The notes: generated by a model from the letters alone, not told the origin. A stretch of DNA of 45,601 nt from Burkholderiales bacterium (GCA_003963005.1 RXJW01000102.1:1-45601), one strand, 5' to 3'; shown: positions 8,522-17,314, counted from the first letter of the stretch. Numbers and translations: made by a program.

Positions 8522-8776
8522 GGCCACGGCCGTGGGCGGCACCAGCAGCTCGAAGTCGGCCGCCGGCCAGCCTTCCAGCACCGCCACCTGGCCCGGCGCC
8601 AGCGCCACGGCCTGGCCGGCTTCCAGCCAGGTGTCCTCGGCCGGCTGATCGGTCGTGCCGGACAGCGTCAGCCAGACCCGGCCGCGCGCGACCGACAAGC
8701 GGCGCGCCTCGGCGCCCGCGGCCAGGGTCAGGGCCCGGCCGCCGTCCAGATGCCATGTGGATTGCGCATCGCTCAT
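8462..8776 (-). CDS. DUF2917 domain protein
   Basis: 104-aa cytosolic protein with the cupin-like DUF2917 pattern: RLSVARGRVWLTLSGTTDQ, then WLEAGQAVALAPGQVAVLEG. No function is established for the family. Divergent from a LysR regulator with 90 bp between the start codons; a small DUF2917 gene beside a LysR gene is an arrangement I recall from other Burkholderiales, which suggests that the regulator controls it. The last 60 bp overlap the 3' end of the TfoX-domain gene on the other strand. Confidence 0.8.
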   Translation of the reverse strand: MSDAQSTWHLDGGRALTLAAGAEARRLSVARGRVWLTLSGTTDQPAEDTWLEAGQAVALAPGQVAVLEGWPAADFELLVPPTAVASRPARAGRRFLLGGALLSR

Positions 8777-8794
8777 GATGTTGCTCCTGCGTTG

Positions 8795-8816
8795 ATGTCA
8801 GGGATTCTCCTGATAT
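8795..8816. promoter_or_regulatory. Candidate LysR operator between DUF2917 and LysR genes
   Basis: ATGTCAGG (8795-8802), spacer GATTCT, CCTGATAT (8809-8816): an 8-6-8 inverted repeat with one mismatch. LysR regulators usually bind a partial dyad in the divergent intergenic region, and this is the only clear dyad in the 90 bp. Inferred, not demonstrated. Confidence 0.45.
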
Positions 8817-8866
8817 CACCCAGAACGGTCCAATGAGTCCTCGGCTCGGATTGATACCATCCGCTC

Positions 8867-9814
8867 ATGAATCAACCCATCCGGCAACGGCCGCTCTCGG
8901 TCGGCCCCCTGCGCGCCTTCGAGGCCGTGGCGCGGCTGCTGTCCTTCCGCGCCGCGGCCGAGGAGCTGAGCCTGACCCAGTCGGCCATCAGCCGGCAGAT
9001 CCAGTCGCTGGAGGAGGAAATCGGCTGCACGCTCTTCCTGCGCGGCACCCGCAAGGTGGAGCTGTCGGTCGACGGGGCCGTGCTGCTGCCGACCGCAGTG
9101 GCGGTGCTGTCCAAACTCGACCAGACCGTGCGCCAGATCCGCCGCACGCGCGGGCGGCGGGTCATCAATGTCAGCACATTCGCGTCGTTCGCATCGCTGT
9201 GGCTCATCCCTCGACTGGAGGCCTTCCAGCGGGCGCACGAGGACATCGACATCCGCGTGTCGGCCTACGACCGCAAGGTCGACCTGGACGACGGCGAGAG
9301 CGACCTGGCCCTGCGCTACGACGATGCGCCCTCGGTGCCGGCGGACGCCGAGCAGCTGTTCGAGGAGCTGCTGTCGCCCTGCGTCAGCCCCTGGTACCTG
9401 AAGAAGCCGCCCGCGCCGCTGCGCCGCCCGGCCGACCTCGCCGGCCACGCGCTCGCCGAGGAGGACGACCCCCGCCCGAGCGCGGAGTACCTGAGCTGGC
9501 GCCGCTGGCTCACCACCCAGGGCGAGTCCGATCTGCAGCCGCGCCGCTGGCTGTACATGAACTTCACCTACCAGCAGGTGCAGGCCGCGCTCACCGGCCA
9601 GGGCGTGGCGCTGGCCCGGCTGCCGCTGGTGCACGAACACCTGGAGCGCGCCGAACTGGTGGAGCCCTTCGGCAAGGCCGGTCGGCTCGGCAGCCCGTTC
9701 AGCTACTGGCTGATCACCGGGCCGAATGCCGCCCGCCGACCGGAAGTGCAGCAGTTCACCGACTGGGTGCGGGCGCAGGCTGCCATCACGCGTGAGCAGC
9801 TGGCGGGGGTGTGA
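8867..9814 (+). CDS. LysR-family transcriptional regulator (GcvA-like)
   Basis: 315-aa regulator. The winged helix-turn-helix spans residues about 12-75 (LRAFEAVARLLSFRAAAEEL, then LTQSAISRQIQSLEEEIG, TLFLRGTRKVELSVDG). The effector domain starts near residue 100 with INVSTFASFASLWLIPRLEAF and contains DDGESDLALRYDD, typical of the GcvA-like subgroup. The effector cannot be deduced. Divergent from the DUF2917 gene; the stop is only 6 bp from the 3' end of the convergent YbaL-type antiporter gene. Confidence 0.92.
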   Translation: MNQPIRQRPLSVGPLRAFEAVARLLSFRAAAEELSLTQSAISRQIQSLEEEIGCTLFLRGTRKVELSVDGAVLLPTAVAVLSKLDQTVRQIRRTRGRRVINVSTFASFASLWLIPRLEAFQRAHEDIDIRVSAYDRKVDLDDGESDLALRYDDAPSVPADAEQLFEELLSPCVSPWYLKKPPAPLRRPADLAGHALAEEDDPRPSAEYLSWRRWLTTQGESDLQPRRWLYMNFTYQQVQAALTGQGVALARLPLVHEHLERAELVEPFGKAGRLGSPFSYWLITGPNAARRPEVQQFTDWVRAQAAITREQLAGV

Positions 9815-9820
9815 GCCTCC

Positions 9821-11482
9821 TCACGCCGACACCACCCTGGCCAGCGCCTCCGCGAGCGCGTGTTGTGAACGCAGCACGTGGCTCACGCCCGATTCGGCGA
9901 GCCAGTGCTCCTCCTCGTCGGTGTGCGCCAGCACCGCGCAGCGCAGTTGCGGATTGAGCTCGCGCGCCAGGGCCAGCAAGGCCGGCACGCCGCCCACATC
10001 GGCCAGGGCCACGACAAGCCAGGCCGCGTGGGCGATATGGGCCTGCACGAGGGTCATGGCCTCGGCGGCGTCGCCCAGCACGGCGGCCTGGCCGCTCGCA
10101 CGCAGCTGCTCCACGACGTCGCGGTCCCGGTCGATGACGACCACCGGCCGGTCGCCCAGCAAGGTGTGCAGCGCCGTGCCCAGCGTGCCGTGGCCCACCA
10201 GCACGATCTGCCCGGCGAGCGAGGTGCTGGGCGTGTCGGCGGGCAGCTCGGCCAGTGGGTCGTCCCGCGCTTCGAGCTGGCGCGCCCAGGCCGAGCGCGC
10301 AAGCACCCAGCGCCGCAGCGGCTCCACCCCCGAGAACAGCAGCGGGTTCAGCGCAATCGACACGATGGCGCCCGCCACCACCAGGCTGGTCGCCTCGGCC
10401 GGCACCAGGCCCAGGCTCTGGCCCAGGCCCAGCAGGATGAAGCTGAACTCGCCGATCTGCGCGAGGCTCACCGCCACGGTGAGCGCGGTGGACAGCGGGT
10501 AGCGCAACAGCAGCACGAGTGCGCCGGCAGCGATCGTCTTGCCGACCAGGATGACCGCCACGGTGGCCAGCACCGCCAGCGGCTGCTGGAGAAGGATCTT
10601 GGGGTCGAACAGCATGCCGACCGCCACGAAGAAGAGCACCGCGAAGGCATCGCGCAGCGGCAGGCTCTCGTGCGCGGCGCGCTCGCTGAAGGCCGACTCG
10701 CGCAGCACGAGGCCGGCGAAGAAAGCCCCCAGCGCCACGCTAACGCCGAAAAGCGCCGCCGCGCCCACGGCCAGGCCCACGGCCGCCGCCACGGTGGCGA
10801 GCGTGAACAGCTCGCGCGAGCCGGTGCGGTTGACCTGCCAGAGCAGCCAGGGCAGCAGCCGCCGCCCGGCGATCAGCATCACGGCCACGAACGCCGCCAC
10901 GGCCAGCAGCGTCGTGACGATGGTGACGGCGAGGTTGCCGCTGTCACCCCCTTCGCCCTTGCCGCCAAGCACCGGCATCAGCACGAGCGCCAGCACCATG
11001 GCGAGGTCTTCCACGACCAGCCAGCCGACCGCGATGCGACCGTTGCCGGTGTGCAGCAGCTCGCGAGACTCCAGCGCCCGCAGCAGCACGACCGTGCTCG
11101 CCACCGACAAGGCCAGGCCGAACACCAGCGACGCGCCCACGTCCCAGCCCCACCAGTAGTGCGCCAGGCCAGCGCCCATCGCGGTGGCTGCCCCCATCTG
11201 CACGATGGCCCCGGGCAGCGCGATGCCCTTCACCGACATCAGGTCGCTGACCGAGAAGTGCAGGCCCACGCCGAACATCAGCAGCATGACGCCCACCTCG
11301 GACAACTGCTGTGCCAGATGCACGTCGCCCACGAAGCCCGGCGTGTAGGGCCCGATCAGCACGCCGGCGAGCAGGTAGCCCACCAGCGCCGGCAGGCGCG
11401 CCCACTGCGCCAGCAGCCCCAGCACGAGGGCCAGACCGAAGGCAGCCGCCAGCGTCGAGATCAGGGTCATGCCTTCATGCAT
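9821..11482 (-). CDS. ybaL: YbaL-type CPA2 monovalent cation:proton antiporter with TrkA-N domain
   Basis: Inner-membrane antiporter, 553 aa. The N-terminal ~390 residues are a Na+/H+ exchanger fold with about 12 hydrophobic helices. Diagnostic segments are GYLLAGVLIGPYTPGFVGD, the GRIAVGWLVVEDL motif characteristic of YbaL, and SLAQIGEFSFIL. A cytoplasmic RCK/TrkA-N Rossmann domain follows (IVLVGHGTLGTALHTLL, from about residue 425), expected to bind nucleotide and gate transport. KefB/KefC are close relatives; the VED-containing motif and length favour YbaL. It starts 14 bp after the stop of the cyclo-ligase gene upstream on the same strand, so these two form an operon. Confidence 0.9.
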   Translation of the reverse strand: MHEGMTLISTLAAAFGLALVLGLLAQWARLPALVGYLLAGVLIGPYTPGFVGDVHLAQQLSEVGVMLLMFGVGLHFSVSDLMSVKGIALPGAIVQMGAATAMGAGLAHYWWGWDVGASLVFGLALSVASTVVLLRALESRELLHTGNGRIAVGWLVVEDLAMVLALVLMPVLGGKGEGGDSGNLAVTIVTTLLAVAAFVAVMLIAGRRLLPWLLWQVNRTGSRELFTLATVAAAVGLAVGAAALFGVSVALGAFFAGLVLRESAFSERAAHESLPLRDAFAVLFFVAVGMLFDPKILLQQPLAVLATVAVILVGKTIAAGALVLLLRYPLSTALTVAVSLAQIGEFSFILLGLGQSLGLVPAEATSLVVAGAIVSIALNPLLFSGVEPLRRWVLARSAWARQLEARDDPLAELPADTPSTSLAGQIVLVGHGTLGTALHTLLGDRPVVVIDRDRDVVEQLRASGQAAVLGDAAEAMTLVQAHIAHAAWLVVALADVGGVPALLALARELNPQLRCAVLAHTDEEEHWLAESGVSHVLRSQHALAEALARVVSA

Positions 11483-11496
11483 CGTGCGGGGGCCTT

Positions 11497-12042
11497 TCAG
11501 TCGGGGGCGATGAGCTCGCGCTCGGTGAGGATGAGGGTCAAGGGGCGGTCATGCGCCTCGACGGGGAAACGGGTCTCGGCGCCCGACCAGGCCAGGCCGA
11601 CGGCCGTCACGCCGGGGTGCTCGGCCAGCCAGCGGTCGAAGTAGCCGCCGCCGTAGCCGAGCCGAAAGCCCTCGCGCGTGAAGCCCACGCAAGGCACCAG
11701 CACGACGTCGGGCACGGCCACCGCGCCGTTGGCGGTCAGGATGCCGCAGTCGTCCTTCGCCGTGGGCTCGCTGCCGTCCCAGCGCCGGTACTGCATCGAC
11801 GGCGGCTCGCGACGAGCATGCGGCAATGCGCGCGGCCCGGCCCAGGCGCCCGGATCGAACTCGCCCGACAGCGGCCAATACACGCCGAGCAACTCCGGCT
11901 CGAGCTGATCCAGCAAGGGCCCCAAGGCTTGAAGCAATGCGGCCTGAGCGCCGCTGAAGGCCGGAGACGCCGCAAACTCACGCCGTGCGGCCAGCAGGCT
12001 GCGGCGCAGGGTGCTTCGGTCGGGGGCAATGGGGTCGGGCAT
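11497..12042 (-). CDS. 5-formyltetrahydrofolate cyclo-ligase (copy 2, canonical)
   Basis: 181-aa cytosolic enzyme of folate one-carbon metabolism. Family motifs are VYWPLSGEFDP, VVLVPCVGFTREGFRLGYGG and GGYFDRWL followed by VGLAWSGAE, closer to consensus than the copy at 7504-8073. It begins with a basic helix (STLRRSLLAARREF). It is first in a minus-strand pair with the YbaL-type antiporter (14-bp gap) and is divergent from the lytic transglycosylase gene, a context I recall for this gene in other Burkholderiales. Probably the housekeeping 5-FCL. Confidence 0.9.
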   Translation of the reverse strand: MPDPIAPDRSTLRRSLLAARREFAASPAFSGAQAALLQALGPLLDQLEPELLGVYWPLSGEFDPGAWAGPRALPHARREPPSMQYRRWDGSEPTAKDDCGILTANGAVAVPDVVLVPCVGFTREGFRLGYGGGYFDRWLAEHPGVTAVGLAWSGAETRFPVEAHDRPLTLILTERELIAPD

Positions 12043-12135
12043 CGGGCACGGACGTCATCCAGGAGGCCCGATTAAAACCTAGGGTGCCGCCCGGGCGCGG
12101 CATGCCCTTACGCAGCGTTCGGGCGGCATTGCCAC

Positions 12136-12159
12136 GCCGGCAGCGCCCAGGCTGCCGGC
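12136..12159. promoter_or_regulatory. Perfect GC stem-loop in the divergent cyclo-ligase/slt intergenic region
   Basis: GCCGGCAGC (12136-12144), loop GCCCAG, GCTGCCGGC (12151-12159). It lies in the 248-bp region 12043-12290 that must hold promoters for both divergent genes. Could be an operator or a leader structure of slt; no clear sigma-70 boxes were identified nearby. Confidence 0.35.
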
Positions 12160-12290
12160 ACCCGGGCATCTTGGAGCCAAGACGTGGGCCCGACCCGCCC
12201 CAAGGTCCAGGTGAACGCCCCCAGGGCCTCGCCCGGGCATGGCCTGGGGTAAATTGACCGGCCAGGCAGTACACACGGGCATCGACAGAC

Positions 12291-14318
12291 ATGAGCAGGG
12301 GCGTTCGGGAGATCTTCAGCCGCAAGCGGTGGACGGCGGCGCTGTTCGCGCTCAGCCTGGGCGGCACCAGCCCCGTCGTGATGGCGGCACCGACGCCGGA
12401 CACCGACCTGGTCGTGCAGGCCCGCGAGGCCTGGGTCAAGCGCGACCGCAAGCGCCTGGCCACGCTGGCCGACACCGCCCGAAGCCAGAGCCATCCGCTG
12501 GCCGGCTGGGTGGACTACTTCGAGCTGAATGCGCGCCTGGCCGAAGTGCGCCAGCCCGAGATGGACGCCTTCTACGCCCGATACGCCGGCAGCTACGTCG
12601 AGGACCGTCTTCGCAACGACTGGCTGCTGGAGCTCGGCCGCCGCCGCGACTGGGCCAATTTCCGGCGTGACCATGCCAGCTACCAGATGCGCGACGACCG
12701 CGAGGTCGCCTGTTACGCGCTGCTGGCCGATCACCTCGCCGGCACCAAGGTGGCACCCGAAGCCGCTCGGGCAGCCTGGTTCGCCCAGAAGGACGGCGAT
12801 GACGGTTGCAACCAACTCGCCACGGCCATGGTCGACGCCGGTGCTTTCAAGCACGACACGCTCTGGGCCCGAGCGCGCAACGCCGCCGAGCAATCGCGCC
12901 CGCGCGCTGCTCGCCAGGCGGTGGCCTTGCTCAACGACAAGGTGGTCGAACAACAGTTCGCCGCGCTGCAGGACAACGCCGGCCGCTACCTCACGCGCGT
13001 AGCCCGCAGCGCTCCGCGCCCCTTCGCCGAACTGACGGCCCTAGCCCTGGCCCGCGTGGCGGCCAACGACCCCGACCAGGCCGGCTCCCTGCTGCGCGAG
13101 AAGTGGAGCCGGCTGCCAGACGACCTGCAGGCCTGGGTCTGGGTGCAGGTCGGCCGCCAACAAGCCTTGCGCCTGCAAGACGGTGCCGTCGCGGCCTACG
13201 AACGCGCTGAGAAGCTGGCCCCTGACCTCACCTGGACGGACGAAGCCCTCGCTTGGGCCGCGCGCGCCGCGCTGCGGGCGAAGTCACCGACCCTGGCGCT
13301 GCGATCCATTGAACGCATGTCGCCGAACGAGCAGCGCGATCCGGCCTGGGTTTACTGGAAGGCCCGTGCCACGCGCCTGCAAGGCGATCAGGCTGCCGCC
13401 CGCGCCCAGCTCACCGCCCTGGCGACAGGGTCGCCGGGTGCCACGCTGAACTTTTTCGGCCGCCTCGCCGCCGAAGAAATCGCGCTGCCCACGCCGCTGC
13501 CGCCCGCTCCGGCCCCCCTCACCGCCGACGAGCGCCGCGCTGCGCGCAGCCACGCCGGCCTCGCCCGTGCGCTGCAGCTCATCGACCTGGGCCTGCGCAA
13601 CGAAGGCGTGCGCGAATGGAACTTCTCGCTGCGCGGCATGAACGACCGCGCGCTGCTGGCCGCCGCCCAGGAGGCCTGCGACCGCGAGGTGTGGGACCGC
13701 TGCATCAATACCAGCGAGCGCACCAAGGCCGAGATCGACATCGCCCAGCGCTACCCGCTGCCCCACCGCGCCGAGCTGCAGCGCGAGGCGCAGGCGGCCG
13801 GCGTGGATGCCGCCTACGTCTACGGCCTCATCCGCCAGGAGTCCCGCTTCGTGCTGGATGCGCGCTCGCACGTCGGCGCGGCCGGTCTGATGCAGGTCAT
13901 GCCCGCCACGGCCCGCTGGACGGCGCGCAAGGTCGGCCTGGACTACTCGGCCGAACGCATGCACGACCGCGACTTCAACCTGCGCATCGGCACGCAATAC
14001 CTGAAGCTCGTGCTCGACCGCTTCGACGGCGCGCAGGCGCTGGCTGCTGCGGCCTACAACGCCGGCCCGGGGCGCCCTGCCCGCTGGCGGGACGGCCCCG
14101 TGCTGGATGCCGCGATCTGGGCGGAGAACATTCCGTTCAACGAGACCCGTGACTACGTCCGCAAGGTGCTGATCGGTGGCGCGGTCTACGCCCAGGTGAT
14201 GGGCCTGCCGGCCACGTCGCTGCGCGAGCGGCTGGGCACCAGTGTGGGCCCCGCGGGTGCGCGCGGCGGTGATGTCAGCGATGTGCCGCCGGCAGCGGCG
14301 GGAGAGGCCAAGTCATGA
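12291..14318 (+). CDS. slt: Soluble lytic murein transglycosylase (Slt70-like)
   Basis: Periplasmic enzyme, 675 aa, cleaving peptidoglycan glycan strands to 1,6-anhydro-muropeptides. N-terminal export signal with a basic start (RKR) and hydrophobic core AALFALSLGGTSPVVMAA. About 450 residues of alpha-solenoid repeats, rich in Ala/Arg, form the superhelical U-domain. The C-terminal family-23 lysozyme-like domain has the catalytic Glu517 in IRQESRF, then GAAGLMQVMPATA and AAAYNAGPGR. The stop overlaps the ATG of the following gene by 4 bp, so they form an operon. Length matches the Slt70 family. Divergent from the cyclo-ligase gene. Confidence 0.93.
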   Translation: MSRGVREIFSRKRWTAALFALSLGGTSPVVMAAPTPDTDLVVQAREAWVKRDRKRLATLADTARSQSHPLAGWVDYFELNARLAEVRQPEMDAFYARYAGSYVEDRLRNDWLLELGRRRDWANFRRDHASYQMRDDREVACYALLADHLAGTKVAPEAARAAWFAQKDGDDGCNQLATAMVDAGAFKHDTLWARARNAAEQSRPRAARQAVALLNDKVVEQQFAALQDNAGRYLTRVARSAPRPFAELTALALARVAANDPDQAGSLLREKWSRLPDDLQAWVWVQVGRQQALRLQDGAVAAYERAEKLAPDLTWTDEALAWAARAALRAKSPTLALRSIERMSPNEQRDPAWVYWKARATRLQGDQAAARAQLTALATGSPGATLNFFGRLAAEEIALPTPLPPAPAPLTADERRAARSHAGLARALQLIDLGLRNEGVREWNFSLRGMNDRALLAAAQEACDREVWDRCINTSERTKAEIDIAQRYPLPHRAELQREAQAAGVDAAYVYGLIRQESRFVLDARSHVGAAGLMQVMPATARWTARKVGLDYSAERMHDRDFNLRIGTQYLKLVLDRFDGAQALAAAAYNAGPGRPARWRDGPVLDAAIWAENIPFNETRDYVRKVLIGGAVYAQVMGLPATSLRERLGTSVGPAGARGGDVSDVPPAAAGEAKS

Positions 14319-15268
14319 GTCTGTCAGTGTTGATCCTGGGCGGCAGCGGCTTCGTCGGCCGTGCGCTGTGCGAGCAGCTGACGCGCCAGCTCGGCGCCGA
14401 CGTGCGCATCACGGTGCCCACGCGCCGACTCGCCCACGGCAAGTCGGTGCAGAGCCTGCCGGGCGTGACGGTGGTGCAGGCCGATGTCTTCCACGACCTG
14501 CCGCGCCTCGTGCCCGGGCATGACGCCGTGGTCAACCTGATCGCGATCCTGCAAGGCAGCGCGGCCGCCTTCGAGCATGTGCATGTCGAGCTGCCCCGGC
14601 GCATCGCCGCGGCACTCGCCGGCAGCCCGGTGCGCCGACTGGTGCATGTCAGTGCGCTGGGTGTCGGCGACCAGGCCCCGTCGCGTTACCTGCGCAGCAA
14701 GGCGGCCGGCGAGGCCGTGCTGCAAGTCGCGGCGCAGACCCACGACCTCGCGCTGACGCTGGTGCGGCCGTCGCTCATCTTCGGCGAGGGCGACGCCAGC
14801 GTGAACCTGTTTGCCCGGCTGCAGGGCCTGTTCCCGCTGATGCCGCTGGCGGGCGCGTCAGCCCAACTGCAACCGGTGTGGGTGCAGGACGTGGCCCGCG
14901 CGCTGACCCAGGTGCTGCTGAGCCGCGAGGCCATCGGCCAGACCTACGAGATCGCCGGCCCGCGCGTGCTGACACTGGGCGACCTGGTGCGCCTGGCGGG
15001 CCAGGTCGCCGGGCACCCGCGTCCCGTGCTGCCCCTGCCCGGGCCGCTCGCCACGCTGCAGGCGCTGGCGATGGAATGCCTGCCGGGCGAGCCACTGATG
15101 TCGCGCGACAACCTCGGCTCGCTGAGCGTGCCCAACGTGGCGAGCGGCCGGCTACCCGGCCTCGCCGAGCTCGGCATCACGCCGGCCTCGCTGGAGGCGG
15201 TGCTGCCCACCTACCTGGGCTCGGGCGGGGGCGTGTCACGCCTGGATGCCTGGCGCGCCAGGCATTGA
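14315..15268 (+). CDS. NDUFA9-like NAD(P)-binding SDR protein
   Basis: 317-aa atypical short-chain dehydrogenase. The Rossmann glycine motif is at the N-terminus (VLILGGSGFVGRAL); HDAVVNLIAIL, HVSALGVG and a YLRSKAAGE segment (YxxxK-type) follow, then TLVRPSLIFGEGD and QPVWVQDVARAL. This set is characteristic of the NDUFA9 / 'complex I NAD(P)-binding' group often found next to slt in Burkholderiales. A respiratory role in bacteria is not proven. Its start overlaps slt by 4 bp, implying translational coupling. Confidence 0.85.
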   Translation: MSLSVLILGGSGFVGRALCEQLTRQLGADVRITVPTRRLAHGKSVQSLPGVTVVQADVFHDLPRLVPGHDAVVNLIAILQGSAAAFEHVHVELPRRIAAALAGSPVRRLVHVSALGVGDQAPSRYLRSKAAGEAVLQVAAQTHDLALTLVRPSLIFGEGDASVNLFARLQGLFPLMPLAGASAQLQPVWVQDVARALTQVLLSREAIGQTYEIAGPRVLTLGDLVRLAGQVAGHPRPVLPLPGPLATLQALAMECLPGEPLMSRDNLGSLSVPNVASGRLPGLAELGITPASLEAVLPTYLGSGGGVSRLDAWRARH

Positions 15269-15340
15269 TCCCTTGCGGATTGCTCAACACTGAACGCGCG
15301 GCACGGCCCTAAGCTCGGCCTTCATGGCAAGGGAGGCCCT

Positions 15341-16021
15341 TTGAAGCTCTACATCGGCAACAAGAACTACTCGTCGTGGTCCATGCGCAGCGGCGTGCTG
15401 CTGACCGCGTTCGGCATTCCGTTCGAGGAGGTCAAGCTGCGCTTCGACTTCAGCGAGGGGTCGGCCTGGCACCGCACCATCGGCGCCGTGTCGCCCACGC
15501 GGCGAGTGCCGGTGCTGATCGAGGACGACGGCTTCGCGGTGTGGGACACGCTGGCCATTGCGGAGTACGTGGCCGATCGCCATCCCGAGCAGGCCATCTG
15601 GCCGCGTGCCCCGCGCGACCGGGCTCGTGCCCGCAGCCTGTGCGCGGAAATGCACGCCGGCTTCACGCGGCTGCGCACCGTGTGCCCGATGAACATCGAG
15701 GCTTTCTTCCCGGACGTGGGCGCCCGGCTCTGGGCCGAGGATGCGGCGCTGCGTGCCGACGTGGCCCGCATCGACGCCGCCTGGGCCGATGCACTGGCCG
15801 GCAGCGGCGGGCCCTTCCTGTTCGGCGCCTTCAGCGCGGCCGACGCCTACTTCGCGCCGGTGGCCGTGCGGCTCAGCCGCTTCAGCCTGCCGCTGTCCGA
15901 CGCGTCAGCCGGCTACCGCGATGCCCTGCTCGCCCATCCGGCGGTGGAGGACTGGGTGGCGGACGCGATGCGCGAGCAGGACTTCATCGTGGAGGACGAG
16001 CCCTATCGCTCGACCCGCTGA
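15341..16021 (+). CDS. Glutathione S-transferase family protein
   Basis: 226-aa cytosolic GST. The N-terminal thioredoxin-like domain begins KLYIGNKNYSSWSMRSGVLL, a family-typical start with Ser at the position of the catalytic residue, then PTRRVPVLIEDD (cis-Pro) and DTLAIAEYVADR. The C-terminal helical domain follows. The start is TTG at 15341, supported by AAGGGAGG at 15329-15336; the ATG at 15324 is in another frame and ends after six codons. The partner substrate is unknown. The window also encodes glutathione synthesis (gshA, gshB) and a glutathione-dependent formaldehyde dehydrogenase, but not in the same operon. Confidence 0.9.
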   Translation: MKLYIGNKNYSSWSMRSGVLLTAFGIPFEEVKLRFDFSEGSAWHRTIGAVSPTRRVPVLIEDDGFAVWDTLAIAEYVADRHPEQAIWPRAPRDRARARSLCAEMHAGFTRLRTVCPMNIEAFFPDVGARLWAEDAALRADVARIDAAWADALAGSGGPFLFGAFSAADAYFAPVAVRLSRFSLPLSDASAGYRDALLAHPAVEDWVADAMREQDFIVEDEPYRSTR

Positions 16022-16029
16022 TGCGTGGA

Positions 16030-16053
16030 TGCCGGCGGGCGCGCCCGCCGGCA
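16030..16053. terminator. 24-bp perfect palindrome between convergent genes
   Basis: A fully self-complementary GC-rich sequence from T16030 to A16053 (half-site TGCCGGCGGGCG) lies in the 40-bp gap between the convergent GST and outer-membrane barrel genes. Probably a bidirectional transcription end; there is no T-run. Confidence 0.45.
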
Positions 16054-16061
16054 GGCCGCCA

Positions 16062-16616
16062 TCAGAACCGGTAGTTGAGACCCACGGTCAGCTGCTGAAC
16101 CTTGATCTTGACCGGGTCGACGCCCAGGCTCTTGTCGCCGAGCTGGGTGCTGCCGAGGTTGGCGTATTCGGCGCGCAGGCTGAAGTTCTTGTCGAAGCGA
16201 TATTCACCGCCCAGCCCCAGCACCGCCTTGGTCTGGCTCGCCGCGATGCTCAGGTTGGTGTAGCCCACCGACACGGTGTTGCGAGCGACACCAAGCCGGC
16301 CGTACAGCGAGAACTCCTTGTTCAGGGGCACCTTGCCGATCAGGGACAGGTTGATGCTGTCGGCATTGGCACGGATGCCGGAGTCGATCTTCCAGCTGCC
16401 GAGGCGGCGGATCTGGTTCTCCAAGGCGAAGTTCTCGTTGAACTGGTAGCCGAAGGAGGCGCCGAGGCTGAGCCTGCGCTCGCTTCCGAGACCATTCACC
16501 TTGAATTGCGTGCTGCCGAGATCGACACCGACATAGCTGCCGCGGTTGTTGTCGTCGGCCAGGGCCGGCAGCGACGCAAAGGCGGCAAGCGCCAGGAAAG
16601 CCATCTTCAATTTCAT
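16062..16616 (-). CDS. Outer-membrane beta-barrel protein (OmpA-like/opacity-type)
   Basis: 184-aa barrel. Signal peptide MKLKMAFLALAAFASLPALA, mature start at DDNNRGSYVGVDLGSTQF. Alternating strands follow (LSLGASFGYQFNENFALENQ, SLYGRLGVARNTVSVGY, AVLGLGGEYRFDKNFSLRAE) and the chain ends in the aromatic signal GLNYRF. This fits the 8-strand PF13505-type barrel. The ATG at 16616 is chosen for the signal peptide; the open frame upstream lacks one. Function unknown. Convergent with GST, separated by a palindrome. Confidence 0.82.
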   Translation of the reverse strand: MKLKMAFLALAAFASLPALADDNNRGSYVGVDLGSTQFKVNGLGSERRLSLGASFGYQFNENFALENQIRRLGSWKIDSGIRANADSINLSLIGKVPLNKEFSLYGRLGVARNTVSVGYTNLSIAASQTKAVLGLGGEYRFDKNFSLRAEYANLGSTQLGDKSLGVDPVKIKVQQLTVGLNYRF

Positions 16617-16918
16617 CGGGGGACCTTGATCCAAGTTGTGGGGGAGGTTGCTCCGGCGCGGCTGCGCGTGCTGCCGGATGACCACGGGATGTGGACCCGA
16701 AAATTCTTTCGACGCCGGCCCGATGGCCGCCGCGCGGGCGCTGAAACGCACGCCCAGGATCTCGAACCGCCCTCTGTGCGACACGAAATGACCTTCACCC
16801 CGCAATCTGCGAGGTCTCTGGCCCCGCACCCCATCCCCTGAAACTAGGGACGGTCTCCCCATCCCGCCCCGGCGCCGCACCCCATGGCTAGACTCCTGGC
16901 GGCAACCCCTCGCCCCTC
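16617..16918. other. Intergenic region, no gene
   Basis: Divergent promoter region of about 300 bp between the barrel gene and an unknown gene. It contains three copies of CCCCAT (within GCACCCCATCCC near 16827, CTCCCCATCCC near 16856 and GCACCCCATGGC near 16877), but no convincing promoter boxes or gene. Confidence 0.5.
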
Positions 16919-17314
16919 ATGTCAGACACCTGTGCAGTCTTCCTCCGGCCGGGCCGGGCCACGCTGGACACCGCAGCGGCATCGCTCCAGGCCTGCGGTC
17001 TCACCGTCGTGAAGACCTCGACGCACCTGGTCGTCCACCGCCCGGGCAGCCCCTCCTTCGCGGTCCGATGGGTGACCGGCCCGCACGTGCCGCGGGAGGC
17101 GATCGAGATCGGATCGGGCACCGCGTACGAGGCCGAGCTGTCGTGGTGCAGCGAGCGCTTCGAGATCCAGATCTCGAACCTGGGCGAGGCGCTCGACGAG
17201 ATCAACACGCTGATGGAAGTCCAAGGGGCCCTGCAAGATGCCTCGGGGGGCTTCCTGTTCCTGCCGTGGAACGGCCACCTGTCAGGCCCGTGGCCGACCT
17301 CGGGCGCCGCTTGA
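16919..17314 (+). CDS. Hypothetical protein, unrecognised
   Basis: 131 aa, cytosolic, no signal peptide or membrane segment. It is rich in short beta-like segments (CAVFLRPG, VVKTSTHLVVHRPG, FAVRWVTG), then a helix-like FEIQISNLGEALDEINTLMEVQ. I do not recognise a family. The coding frame has normal host-like GC-rich third positions, which supports it being real. A GreA/B-like gene follows 33 bp later on the same strand and may be co-transcribed. Confidence 0.6.
   Translation: MSDTCAVFLRPGRATLDTAAASLQACGLTVVKTSTHLVVHRPGSPSFAVRWVTGPHVPREAIEIGSGTAYEAELSWCSERFEIQISNLGEALDEINTLMEVQGALQDASGGFLFLPWNGHLSGPWPTSGAA

Noticed and set aside
12079-12257. Short open frames in the cyclo-ligase/slt intergenic region
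   Set aside because: No ribosome-binding site, compositionally biased, and crossing a perfect hairpin; best explained as promoter region.
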